A stretch of DNA of 64,000 nucleotides from Bemisia tabaci. Lineage: Eukaryota > Arthropoda > Insecta > Hemiptera > Aleyrodidae. Numbering within the stretch: position 1 is the stretch's first letter; every line of letters begins with the position of its first letter. Location of the stretch: assembly GCF_918797505.1 (NCBI RefSeq), contig NC_092793.1, positions 64,723,660 to 64,787,659 of the forward strand, written 5' to 3'. Both the position numbers and the translations under genes were made by a program. Below are positions 22,065 through 33,638 of this stretch, one piece after another. The notes under the pieces were generated by a model, which searched no databases, was not told the DNA's origin, and worked only from the letters and a program-made list of their open reading frames with translations.

Positions 22065-22571
22065 TAATTGGGGAAGACTACGAAATGAGTTCATTGGAAG
22101 AAGCTTCGGTAAGGTGTAATTTGAACGAAATGGAAATGACCGTCGACAAAGAGAAATTATACTGGGGCAAATAGAAAAAAAAATGATGAAAATGATGCGA
22201 TAAGTATACTGTTGAGGAAGATGGTGGGTGATGTTAAAGAAAAAGAAGTGGAAAAAACATCCTGACAACTGGAACTGCTGGGGGGATAACGTTAAAGAGG
22301 AAGGAAATACAACTATGTGTGGTGGGTTGCAATGCGAGGGGGTTACTATCATATGCTAGTTGCATGGGAATGGGGGGATATAGAATTTTGTGTGTTGAAC
22401 GAAATGCACAAAAATGTTCTTTGGTTCTGTAATAAAGTGCGGAGCATAATATAGTGCGAGTGGGTGAGCTCTTAAATAGTAAATACAAACTAGCTGCTTC
22501 AGCTCGCTAGGTACGCTCGCTTGCGCCGCTAGCCGGGAGCTACGCCTCCTGCTGGGCCCCCAATCACTCGC
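22065..22571. other. No gene; GC-rich hairpin block at 22493-22562
   Basis: Purine-rich tract around 22165-22260. The block agctgcttcagct ... gctagccgggagctacgcc forms short stems like those at 200-285, 19838-19920 and 59236-59335. Confidence 0.5.
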
Positions 22572-22910
22572 TAAGGGTATCCCTGGGTAAGGGTGCCAAA
22601 ATGACCCTCCTCACGGATTTTAAATTTAATGGTCTAAACCCTTTCAGAAGGTCCAAAAAACATGGTTTTGAGCAATTTTTACCTCCTGACCCCAACAACC
22701 CCCCCCCCCCTCTCCAGCCCCGAAAAACCCATTTTTCGGGGAATTTCGGAGTATTTTCACGTTTTATTTCATATCTCCCGCGCTTTTCAATGAAAGTGCA
22801 CCAAAATCTCACCAAATGCACATCAAACCAATCAAATTCTTGGGTAATAAAAAATCAAACTTATTGCACCACATTTAGACCCCTAAAAAAATTCATAAAA
22901 ATCGATGATT
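22572..22910 (+). repeat. Solo arm of the P8 palindromic family
   Basis: It matches 33642 to about 33980 in order (taagggtatccc, tcctcacggattttraattt, ccccgaaaaacccatttttc), but the opposite arm is missing. It is diverged at scattered positions and non-coding. Confidence 0.88.
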
Positions 22911-23133
22911 AGCATTTGAAGCACCCAAAAGGAAGGAACTTCACAGGGGTTGGTACCCTATAGCTTATTTGACTTAAATATCTGACACGATTAACTGACT
23001 GTTTAAAAAAATAATGAAGATTTGGCAATTAAAAACAATACAACTATTCTCGCAAGATGGATTGCACATGAAAAATGTAAGACGCAATGGCGTGAGTCGT
23101 GAACTCGCAATGCCCCGCTCTAGTTTAAGCAAC

Positions 23134-23680
23134 ATTACAAATAAGACAAACGGAAACAAACACAACATGGAAATAGAGGGAGAAAAAGGATGCGCGTTTA
23201 CGACGGCGCAGAGATACAACTATTCGTGCTTGAAGGACGTCCGTGCTGCGTCTGAAAAATTGAAGGCACGATGACGCGAAGCGTGAGTTCTCAATGCTGT
23301 GCTATATTCTGCCGATGAAGTGTCGCTCAGATTCGGAAGGGAAGTTTAAAAAGTGGCCCGAACACATCTCTCCTACCTTCGGCTGTGTTATATTCACGTA
23401 GTGCTTGAAGCACCATTACGAATGAGACAAACGGAAACAAACACAATATGAATAGGGAGGGAGGGAAAGGATGCGCGTTTACGACGGTGCAGAGATACAA
23501 CTATTCGTCCTTGATGGACGTCCGTGCTGCATCTGAAAAATTGAAGGCGCGATGACGCGAAGCGTGAGTTCTCAAAGCTCTGCTGTATGCTGCCAATGAG
23601 GTGTCGCTCCGATTCGGAAGAAAAGTTAAAAAAGAGGCCCGAATACGTCTTCCTTGTCGTCGGCTGTGTTGATACTCGTT
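23134..23680 (+). repeat. Two-unit tandem repeat, period about 280 bp
   Basis: Unit 1 (about 23134-23411) and unit 2 (about 23412-23680) share gacaaacggaaacaaacaca, gatgcgcgtttacgacgg, gagatacaactattcgt and gatgacgcgaagcgtgag. The short frame at 23014-23274 runs through unit 1 but is not kept in unit 2, so it is not counted as a gene. Confidence 0.88.
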
Positions 23681-24000
23681 ATTTCTTATTTTTTCAGGTT
23701 CTTGTCCGATTATTTTTTAGGATGGATTTTTAGACCCACGTCTTAAGCTCGTGTAAACCGCAGCACTGACGCGGTTCTCATGTAAATAATGGTGCTTGGA
23801 TGCTTCTAGAGGCTTTAATTTTTTATGTTTTCTTAAATTTTAGAAGTCTGTCGGTCACTTCAATACGTTCAATTTTACAATTTTTACTCAGTACGATTAA
23901 TAAACTTTGAACCTGAAAATAGCGTAAACTTGTGCTGCTTTGCCAAACTTTTCTGAACCCCTCTCCGAGAAGGGAATGCTCGTAGGAGCCTCAAATCGTG

Positions 24001-27000
24001 TAGACCGCGGGCCAGCAGGGGGTAACCCTCCCCCCCCCCCCCCCCCGGTGGGAATTTTGAAGATGGTGATTTTCTTGAAGCTCTCAACTAGTAGAATAAG
24101 ATTTCCCTTGTTTACGCGAATTTTATCGTGGTGGGGGGGGGGGGGGGGAGTAGGCCCCCCCTAAACCCTCCAAAATTGCTCAGAATTCCGATTTTTCCGT
24201 GAATTTTCCCACTTTTACCCGAAAAGGCTTGATTTTAGGGCAAAACTCCACATAACCATTCTGAAAGCTCGTGAAATTTTGGTCTAGACAAGTCTTAAGT
24301 GACTTTGACCAGGACCCACGGTCCCCCAAAATGGGGGGGCTTAAATTGTCAAAATATCTCAATTTTCCGCGAAAATGACCGTTTCGCCGCGATTTCTCGC
24401 CAATAACGCGAAGAAGGTTGGTATTATCGTAAAATCGTTCACCCCTATAATAACAGAGCATTAATTTTTTATTCTAAGGGTGGCCTAACCCCTCGTGGGT
24501 GGGAGGGGGGCCCCCCAGCAGTACCCACCCTATAAAAACCGTCAAGATTGGCCGCTTCCTTGAAGTAGCGTTATGCGCAAAAATGGGCGGCAAAATGAAA
24601 ACAAGTAGCGTTTGTTCTGAGAGAACATCAATGTGGATTCTTGTGGGGGGTGACAGGGGGGAGGGAGGTACATCCTCCTCCCTCCCCCTCCCCCTCCCCC
24701 CAAAAAATAACCACGAAAAACGTTAATTAAACGCGAAAATTACACTTTGTAAGACGACTTCAGGGCTTGTCATTGACCCGCTTACACTAACATAATTTAA
24801 CGAGGGGGGGGGAGGGGAGAGGGGTTTACCCTCCCCCCTCCTCTCCCACCCCCTCCCCCTCCCCCAAATAAATAATCACGAAAAAATTTAATTAAACGCG
24901 AAAATTCCATACTCTAAAAGGCGACTTTCAGGGCGTGTCATTGTCACGCTCACACTAATATAATTTAAAGAAGGGAGGGGGGGGGGGTATTAGACATCTT
25001 AGCCTCCCCAGCCAACATTAAAAAAGGGTGGGGGAGGGGTAATTTACAAACGTTACTTACTTAATAATAGGAGGGACGGGGAAACCTAACTACAGTAGGA
25101 GAATTTTAAGATTTGAAGGGATACGGAATTAAATCAGGGAACGTAGAGATACTATTTTATTTTTTGGAAATGACTGAAACTGAGGGGAGTTTATTCATAA
25201 TTGACGGAAATGTACATACTTAAGCTTATGTCAACATTTTTGAAACGTTTGGAGAATAGGCTTAAAGTGTATTGGATCGTTTGCCAAAGTATTCAATCAT
25301 TCATTTGGTCACAGACAGATACTGCAGTGAACTCTGATTGACGAATAGTTATCAAGATAGTTCGACTCGGAAAAAAGCAAAATTATTTGAATGTTTGCTT
25401 CTTATTGGTCTGATTTTCATTGAGTTTGCAAGATGAAGTCAACTTTCACTCTGTCAGCGGAGGTAAACTGGCTAGACCCATCTCCATGCCTTAAATATAA
25501 TTTTCCCAGTGAGTATATTGGGTGTATTTCTTTCGGTTCCATTCAGTTAAGAATAGATCGATAAGCTGGCTCTTGTTTTTACACTTGCCTAAATTACTTT
25601 TCAAACTACGGGGTATTTTGGTTGGGGGTCCATTCGTAAAAAAGTATCCCTTAATCCCCCCCATAATCGCTTAATGTTTTTGATGAATTTATCACTGCAG
25701 TTTATTCTGTCTATGACCAAATGAATGATTGAATACTTTGGCAAACGATCCAATACACTTTAAGCCTATTCTCCAAACGTTTCAAAAATGTTGACATAAG
25801 CTTAAGTATGTACATTTCCGTCAATTATGTATAAACTCCCCTAAGTTTCAGTCATTTCCAAAAAATAAAATAGTATCTCTACGTTCCCTGATTTAATTCC
25901 GTATCCCTTCAAATCTTAAAATTCTCCTACTGTAGTTAGGTTTCCCCGTCCCTCCTATTATTAAGTAAGTAACGTTTGTAAATTACCCCTCCCCCACCCT
26001 TTTTTAATGTTGGCTGGGGAGGCTAAGATGTCTAATACCCCCCCCCCCTCCCTTCTTTAAATTATATTAGTGTGAGCGTGACAATGACACGCCCTGAAAG
26101 TCGCCTTTTAGAGTATGGAATTTTCGCGTTTAATTAAATTTTTTCGTGATTATTTATTTGGGGGAGGGGGAGGGGGTGGGAGAGGAGGGGGAGGGTAAAC
26201 CCCTCTCCCCTCCCCCCCCCTCGTTAAATTATGTTAGTGTAAGCGGGTCAATGACAAGCCCTGAAGTCGTCTTATAAAGTGTAATTTTCGCGTTTAATTA
26301 ACGTTTTTCGTGATTATTTTTTGGGGGGAGGGGGAGGGGGAGGGAGGAGGATGTACCTCCCTCCCCCCTGTCACCCCCCACAAGAATCCACATTGATGTT
26401 CTCTCAGAACAAACGCTACTTGTTTTCATTTTGCCGCCCATTTTTGCGCATAACGCTACTTCAAGGAAGCGGCCAATCTTGACGGTTTTTATAGGGTGGG
26501 TACTGCTGGGGGGCCCCCCTCCCACCCACGAGGGGTTAGGCCACCCTTAGAATAAAAAATTAATGCTCTGTTATTATAGGGGTGAACGATTTTACGATAA
26601 TACCAACCTTCCTCGCGTTATTGGCGAGAAATCGCGGCGAAACGGTCATTTTCGCGGAAAATTGAGATATTTTGACAATTTAAGCCCCCCCATTTTGGGG
26701 AACCGTGGGTCCTGGTCAAAGTCACTTAAGACTTTTCTAGACCAGAATTTCACGAGCTTTCAGAATGGTTATGTGGAGTTTTGCCCTAAAATCAAGCCTT
26801 TTCGGGTAAAAGTGGGAAAATTCACGGAAAAATCGGAACTCTGAGCAATTTTGGAGGGTTTAGGGGGGGCCTACTCCCCCCCCCCCCAACCACGATAAAA
26901 TTCGCGTAAACAAGGGAAATCTTATTCTACTAGTTGAGAGCTTCAAGAAAATCACCATCTTCAAAATTCCCACGGGGGGGGGGGGAGGGGAGGGTTACCC

Positions 27001-27019
27001 CCTGCTGGCCCACGGTCTA
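24001..27019. mobile_element. Giant palindromic element P6, 3,019 bp
   Basis: Arms of about 1,330 bp (24001 to about 25331 and about 25692 to 27019) are near-identical inverted copies, with tips tagaccgygggccagcag. The loop is about 360 bp (25332-25691). The bases gtg stand on both sides (23998-24000 and 27020-27022), a possible 3-bp target duplication. Long g/c homopolymers and ggggga tracts lie symmetrically in the arms. Mirror-image frames at 24499-24726 and 26298-26525 encode the same peptide only because the arms match. There is no recognised coding in the loop. Confidence 0.95.
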
Positions 27020-27429
27020 GTGGTAATTGTTACACAAGTTTTGTCAGTCAAGCAGGAGTGAATTTCAGGCTTTGGCATTAAGCTCAGTGTTAGTTTTGAT
27101 CAAAATAAGCAACGAATTCATGTAGTAGAAGACCCTATCCAAATTTCTCAGGTTTTTCAATAAAAGTGCAGCATAGAATACTAGGGTATGAAGTTAGTCA
27201 CATTGAAATTATGAGCATAGAGGCATGAGCTATTACTGTTTCTACTTAAGAGGTCTAATTTCACCATTCCAATTTTTCTCCCAAGTTTTCGGTAATTTAA
27301 GAAGAATAATACAATTTCTCTTTCATTGCTTGTTTTCAAAAATACTCATAAAAAAACACTGAAATGATAATGATCTGCCTGAGAATTTCACCAAAAGTTT
27401 GAATAAAAAAGGAAACCACAATATTATCC

Positions 27430-27806
27430 AGAATAAATATCCCACGCTATCCTGAGAGTCCACCTCTACGTAAAGACAAACTCTCCATGCAAAGATAGGG
27501 AGCAAATACATTGTCAGGGCTGCCACTTTACTTGGGGACTCTAAAAGCACGAGCAGCAACGAAAGCACGGCAACACTTATGCTTTCAGTTACCCTGCTAA
27601 TATATTTGTTCCCTATCAGTATCTTTGCATGGAGAGTTTGTCTTTACGTAGACGTGGACTCTCAGGATCATTACAGCCTCAACTTTGAGACCGTTTTTGG
27701 AGCTTGGGAGTTAATTTCAGAGAAAATCAGTGGGACCATCGTGTTTCTCACGGACTTTTACATAAGAATCAATAGTCAAATCGCAAATTCCTCACACATG
27801 CAACAC
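27430..27806. mobile_element. Palindromic element P7, truncated on its left
   Basis: It is related to P10 (41329-41820): shared words atcccacgctatcctgagag, actctccatgc and, at the right tip, aaatcgcaaattcctcacac. The right arm reaches the tip (catgcaac), but the left arm stops short near 27430. Confidence 0.8.
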
Positions 27807-29140
27807 CTCCATTAATCCATCTATTTAGCGTCAAATCTTTGACACTAACTAAACTATAAAAAAAAGACGGTTAAAATGCCAAAAATATCGGAAAAATAAC
27901 GATCTGTAGGTGCTGTGCGGGCCGCGTTAAATTTTTTTTTTCCAAATCCTTTTGGCGTTTTTTTAGCATATGGAACCATTTTAAGACCGTGCAACATTTG
28001 ATTTGATTTAAACAAGTAAGTCTCACCCTTGTGGGAGGGGGGTGGTGGACAGATTTGACCGTTCTACCATATAGTATTCTTGTAGTTTAGACACTAAAGC
28101 ATTAATAAGCGCCCATATTAGCTCAGTAAGTTACATATTTTAGGAATAGTAGGCACTTAAAAGTCACAGATCATATAGAAAAACACAGGTCTCCAAAAAT
28201 GAAAAAAATCTGAACACGGTGGACTTTATGGTAGACTAGATAGTTGACAAGCTTCTATGTAATTTGTATTGCTGAGTTCAAAATTGACCTTAGTTTTTTT
28301 GCGTTGACCCATTATCTTCCCACAAAATGGGGTTTCTAAAAAAATGGAGTTTTTTGTGGGGAAATTCAATTTTGATTCAATTTTTTTGGGAAAACGGTGC
28401 ATAATATTTAAAATCAAGGCCGTTTTCGGATTCAGCAGCTAAAGTTACTTCAAATCAGACTTTAATGGCACCCATCCTTCATTGTAATATTTTTTTAAAA
28501 AATAAAATAGGAGCGAAAATTTTGAGTTACAGCTAAAAAAAAATCTAGTCATATGCTATTAATATTTGATAGCTTGGCCTTGGCTGTAGATGACCTACTG
28601 CGGGCGCTTAAGCATGAACCTAACTTTTATTTTCAAGGGATCCATTTCTCATCCAATATGTCCACGTTGTGGCTCACTACACCTCTCAACACTGTTACAG
28701 TTAGTGGCGTGACGTGCTTTATGATATATCGATTGATCTCCCATATAAATCTATGGAAAAAGATCGATAGACAGGGTGTTTACACCTCAATAATCGATTC
28801 TTTACCATGGCTTCAAATGGAGAAATATCGATAATCGATTAATCACGCCTCGCCACCGATTGCGGTGTGGTGAAAAATGGGGAAAAGATATGGAACCGGA
28901 GGGAAGCCTCGAAGGCATACAGCTATCACCGACTGGCCTGACCGTGGAGACAACGATGAAAGTAGGGGAAAGAGGAAAAGAGCAAGAAAATAAACGTGGG
29001 ATTCCCAATCGCTGATAACTGATAAGTCGTGAATGTAGAATCGGTGCGAGAGCTATTATTCTGTGGCCACTATAGCGGTGCACTAAAGTGTATGGCGGGT
29101 TACGAAAAACTATTTTTCGCAGGAATAACGATCCCGCTTG
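27807..29140. other. No recognised gene
   Basis: AT-rich. Clustered atcgat words occur around 28725-28850, including an inverted pair tatcgattgatct / agatcgata. No protein domain is seen in the short frames (28553-28834, 28802-29083). Confidence 0.45.
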
Positions 29141-29163
29141 TAGGTAATATACCCAGTTGTTAC

Positions 29164-29196
<33 letters not shown>

Positions 29197-29285
29197 GCCT
29201 TCAAGCATAGTGGCGCCCGCCGAAAAAATGGTTTTTTTTGGCGCTAAACTGTAATTCGAAGGATACGTAAAAAAAACCAACTTCT
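29141..29285 (+). repeat. Fragment of the inner arm of the P8 family
   Basis: taggtaatatacccagttgt, a poly-A run of about 31, then gccttcaagcatagtgg and gccgaaaaaatggtttttttt match 34047-34130 (where the A run is 8). The expanded A tract is specific to this copy. Confidence 0.8.
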
Positions 29286-30668
29286 CTTTCCCCTCTGTTT
29301 CTATTAAATGTATTCTCATCATGCTCGTCCCATCCGTTCTATAAATTTAGAAATCTTCCGTCTGCTGTGAGAAAAGACAGAAACTGATATATCCTGTCTA
29401 AGACCACAAAATGGATCCAATTAAACAGGAAAAACTTATAAAATAATAACCATGGGATCATTTGTGTCCGCGGTTTGTGAATTTTACTGCCGTAAACTCG
29501 TGTCCGTCTAGGGGACCGTGCTGGCCGGAGGACAGTGGCTCGATTCAATTACAGAGGTCGGCCATGAAATTTTTTACAAAAACTGCGAATTTTGATGTTT
29601 ATTTTGTCAAATTTTAAAGTTCAAGAGGTGCTTCTAGAAGAACATTTTACAAGAAAACTAATGGAACCACTTTTAGAACCTCAAAGTTTAGAACAAATAA
29701 TATTAAGGATTGTTGCTGGTGTTGCTAGGTACTAAATATATAGTAAAATTTGAGTTGTAATATATATTTATTTCTTTAGATATTACTTTTATTGCAAAAA
29801 TTAGAAACGAAAACGTACAAATTGAGTTCTAAGCGTTTAAAGTGTATCCAAATTTTGTCCGACCTCTCCTACTGACTCGATGTGCTGTGCGGAGGGTACA
29901 TTAAAATGCATTTTCAGCACTGTTGCAATACCGCAGCTATGGACCACCGTCGAAAACCCGTTGCAGTTACCGTCTGGAAAACCTCCTCCTTCGTTTTCCC
30001 TCTCTGTCTCTCCGTATCCACAGTAAAATACGATTTATTTCGCTACATCATGAGAGTGGCTGGAGTATGCGTCGCTTGTGCGTATGTGTCTAACCACAGT
30101 TTATCAATAACCGCTCAATAAAATGTTTCTTGTTCCCAACCTGTTTGAGTCACTGCGGTAACAAATCGAAATTTGGATGCCATTTTATTGCAGTTTCGGG
30201 ATGGACAGCCTCAGTTCTCACGGATAAGTATCCTCCTCGAGAATCATTCATCTTTAAATACAGATTATACAAAACCGGAAAAAGACAGCAACATCAATCT
30301 TGTTACACTGAAGCCTCTCTGGCCTTCTTACCAGGATACCAGGGTAGCTAAAATTGAAAAATCTCCATCTCCGTCGCAACGTTTCAAAATGAAGTTCTAA
30401 AAATAATTTTTTTAAAAAAGAGCAAAGCGCACGCGGAAATTTGCACCGTCGCGATTATATATGAGTATATGAATTTTTTCACTTGGCCACGCCAGCCAAC
30501 GATTAGATAGCTAAGAGCCAGTTACTTTACCACCTTTTGACAAATCCTCTTGTCAAAATTGAAGTTTGTTTTGTTTTTTTTTTCTTTCTTTCTTTCGAAA
30601 TTATCACAGTCGTATTCCTTTGTTTTCTATGTCAAAATAACATTTCTGACTCCAGGAGAACATACCCG
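29286..30668. other. No recognised gene
   Basis: AT-rich with several short frames (29882-30121, 30130-30351) that show no domain. A tttctttctttc microsatellite lies near 30580. Confidence 0.45.
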
Positions 30669-30679
30669 CCCTGCTAAAA

Positions 30680-30890
30680 ATGGTGAGTACAAATGAGTAG
30701 AAAATCAAAGTCATATGAATAGAATTTCAATTCATAAGAATAGAATTTCAACTCATATATGAAAAGAATTTCAACTTATATGAATAGAATTCAACTCTTA
30801 TGAGCAGAATTTCTCTATTCACTTTTCACCGACTCATATGACTAGAGACTCCAACGCAAATGACTAGCGATTTCAACTCACATCAGTTCA
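30680..30890. repeat. Left subterminal iteron array of element iii
   Basis: About eight imperfect words of the type catatgaatagaatttcaac are spaced by 20-25 bp. The right end (37090-37230) has the inverse arrangement with the same words. Confidence 0.82.
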
Positions 30891-31276
30891 GCGTTGAATC
30901 TACCGTGTCCCATATCTCAGAAACTAGTCACCGCATTAAAAAAATTTTAAGAACAAAATGTTCTTATTTTTCAAAGAGGGTTACTCAAAATCGGCGATTT
31001 TGCTCTTGGTCCATGCCACTAGGTTCACGGCGAGTTGTGGTGCAATAGAGCAAGGAGGCCATCCGCTCTCTCCCTCCCCGCGCTGTCGTCCGGTGTACCA
31101 GAGTGACGCAGTGCCGCCCACGTCACGCGGTCTGCGCCTCCGGCTTCACGCAGCCTCTGCCGCTTCCGCCTCCGGCGAGGCCAGAGGCAAGGCAAGGCCC
31201 CTCCGGCACACCGGCCAGCCGACCGCGACAGAGCCCACGGCACACCAGCCACCGTGTTCGGTTGCCGCACCGGCCC

Positions 31277-31684
31277 TAGAGTACCTATATTGAGAGAGTA
31301 TGGCCACTGGGCCCCATGGAGAGGCTTAGGACCCAAAAATGGCGGTGCTTTGTTTTGGTTTTTGTGGATGGGAGGGGGGTCATTGCCAACTTTTGACGGT
31401 TTTCCCCAACCGCACTTGCTGCCAACCTTACTACATCTAAGATAATTTTTCTCAAAAATTGCACACAATTAGCCTTAAAAATATGTAAAGATGTCGCAAT
31501 AGTGCATTTGAGTAAATTTCTCGTTACGATAAGCAAAGAAAACTACATTTTGAGTCATTTTGCATTACATTACTTTATGGCGTCCGCCATTTTTGGGTCC
31601 TAAGGGCTCCACTTAGCCTAAGATGGCTGAGCCAATCAGAGATGGTAACCCCAATGGCCATACTCTCTCAATATAGGTACTCTA
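31277..31684. mobile_element. hAT-type miniature element, copy 2 (408 bp)
   Basis: In reverse orientation to copy 1 at 1366-1784. Ends tagagtacctatattgaga and inverse. The 8-bp target duplication accggccc is exact at 31269-31276 and 31685-31692. Inside are the same words (aatggcgg, ctacattttgagtcatttt). Confidence 0.94.
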
Positions 31685-32260
31685 ACCGGCCCTTGCTTCT
31701 CAAGCCGAGTCGACCGCGCCGCCCTGCGTCTGAGTCAGCTAGAGTCAGCGCTCCCTCACCTGTGCCCCCCCCCCCCCCCCCCCAGACTGTAAAGACTTTA
31801 GTCTCCCCCCCCTCAGGCGTTTTGTAATTTGTCTTCATGTGCTTCTATCCCCTGTCAGTTAGTCTCCCCCAGACTGCCTTAGTTTCGCTTGTGTTTATAT
31901 GCCTGTATTTTTGCTTCTGTTTGCCGCCTGTAGTCTCTTATATCTTCTTCTTATATAAAGTCATACGATTTACCCCGCGACCCCCAGAACATCGGTCCCC
32001 GCCACGCCGTCCCAGCGCGTCCCGCGCCCTTGGTGTTCGTTCGGCGGACCCCCCCCCCGGCCGGGTCTCCGTTCTCCCCGCGGGTTTTCCCGTTCCCACC
32101 CCCAGGGGGGTTTCTACGGGCCCCGGGGGTGCTTCCGTTTTTCGCCCGTCCCTCGGCCTGGCGCGCGTCTTTCCGGTCGCGCTCCCACGTGCGGTCGCGT
32201 CCCGGCTATCGGCTCCTTGTCCCTCCGGCCGTTTCGTTTTTTTGCGAATCGGGGGGGCGC

Positions 32261-32725
32261 GGTGCCCCTCGGACCGTTCCGTCGGCCGATTCCTTGTAAC
32301 GGTCACTTCGTACCTCCCCGTTCGTCCCCCGGGCTCGGGGTTCCGTCTGCGGACGGGTCCTACTGTGTCGACGTCCGATAAGGTCGGATTTCGGATCCGG
32401 CGACCCGGGAGGGGCGCTGGGGCCCCGCGACCGTTTTCGGAAAAACCGCCACCGCTCCCGTCACGTTCGGCCCGCGGCCTGGAGTTTCGGTCAGCGGGTG
32501 CCCCCGGCCGGCCGGCGTCCCGTCCCCGCTGAATTTTCGACCCCGAACTCCCGGGGTGGGCGTGGTGCCCCTCGGACCGTTTCGTCGGTCGATTCCTTGT
32601 AACGGTCACTTCGTACCTCCCCGTTCGTCCCGCGGGCTCGTGGTTCCGTCGGCGGACGGGTCCTACGGTGCCGACGTCCGATAAGGTCGGGTATCGTGAT
32701 CCGGCGATCCGGGGAGGCGCTAGTG
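32261..32725 (+). repeat. 303-bp-spaced direct duplication within the GC-rich island
   Basis: Blocks starting at 32261 and 32564 share about 150 bases (ggtgcccctcggaccgtt, ttccttgtaacggtcact, gacgtccgataaggtcgg) with around ten differences. Confidence 0.88.
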
Positions 32726-33638
32726 CCCTTCGAACGTTTCTGGGAAATCCGTTTCTGCGCCCTCCTCGTCGGTCGATCGGGGCCGCGTTTTTGCCGTGCG
32801 GTCCCTTCATTCGTTGCGCGTTCGGCGGAGCTGGCCTTCGGCCGGCTTTGGCGGGGGGGGGGGGGGGGGGGCCGCCGCGAGTCCCTCCGCGTAGGCGTCG
32901 CGGCTACTCTGATGGTCTACTCTGAAACGACGACCGGAGCTCGGTCGCCCTTTTGTTGTATACGGAACGAGCGTTTCTACGGCTACCGTCCCGATTGTTC
33001 GAGTGTTGCGGTGTTGCCGGATCTTTCTCAGCGGTCGGAGAGTTCTGTTCGTGTACATCGTGTGGAAACGGGAAATTCCGCAACTGCTCACATATGTTTT
33101 TTTTTGTCATCATATTGTGAGGCGTCCTATCCAAAGTCAACTGAATACATATATTGTAGATTGTTGTTAAAATACCAATAAATAAAAAAAAAAAAAAAAA
33201 AAAAATATTTTTACATTATTCATATGAAATTTCCATCGCAAACTGTTTGGTGCTCAGTCGGGAACATCGAGGTTTCCTTTCTGCAGACTCGCCGCAGTTC
33301 CCACGCGCCGAAGGATTTTCTGTAAACCCTAGCCTTTCGTGCCAAGCAGGAATCTTTTTAACTCAAACCAACTTTAACTTTCTTATTTTAAAAAAGAAAA
33401 TAAATAATATTGTCACACCCCGCCAAGAAAATCATTGTTGAACAATTTCTGGCAAATTCTCGTGGAATATTCACGTTAATGTTTAGGGCCAATGCGGGCG
33501 GGACCCCTAAAAATTCGATTTTAAAGTTGACATTTTGCATAGGGCTTTTCAATGGTCTATAAAGTGATTTCAGACCGGAGGGCACCAATTTTCTAAATTC
33601 GTTTTTTGATATTTGTTTTGTATGAAGCTGATTCGTCT

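Larger units (their letters stand above)
31035..33206 (+). other. GC-rich island ending in a poly-A tract; possible retroposed transcript
   Basis: Base composition jumps to GC-rich at about 31035 and falls back near 33100. It ends with caataaataaa and about 22 A (33184-33206), as in a polyadenylated RNA copied into DNA. A 303-bp direct duplication lies inside (32261 and 32564 starts). Open frames on both strands (31837-32532 plus; 31938-32810 minus) are what GC-rich sequence gives by chance and show no domain. The duplicated part differs mostly at amino-acid-changing positions, so coding is unlikely. The tone resembles a ribosomal spacer, but no rRNA core is recognised. The hAT element copy 2 interrupts it. 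Confidence 0.5.

Noticed and set aside
24499..24726. Open frame identical to 26298-26525 (-)
   Set aside because: Mirror copy within palindrome P6; Pro/Ser/Gly-rich product from G/C tracts, not a gene.
24001..27019. Assembly artefact from joining opposite strands
   Set aside because: Cannot be excluded by sequence alone, but the defined tips, unique loop and solo arm at 9539-9745 ending at the same base favour a real element.
27323..27815. Two opposed frames giving similar peptides (with a third at 41420-41755)
   Set aside because: They arise from the inverted arms of the P7/P10 palindromic family.
31837..32810. Long open frames on both strands of the GC-rich island
   Set aside because: Overlapping antisense frames are expected in GC-rich DNA; no domains, and the internal duplication differs mainly at amino-acid-changing sites.
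31035..33206. Ribosomal RNA or rDNA spacer
   Set aside because: The tone is spacer-like, but no conserved rRNA core sequence was recognised, and a poly-A end is atypical.
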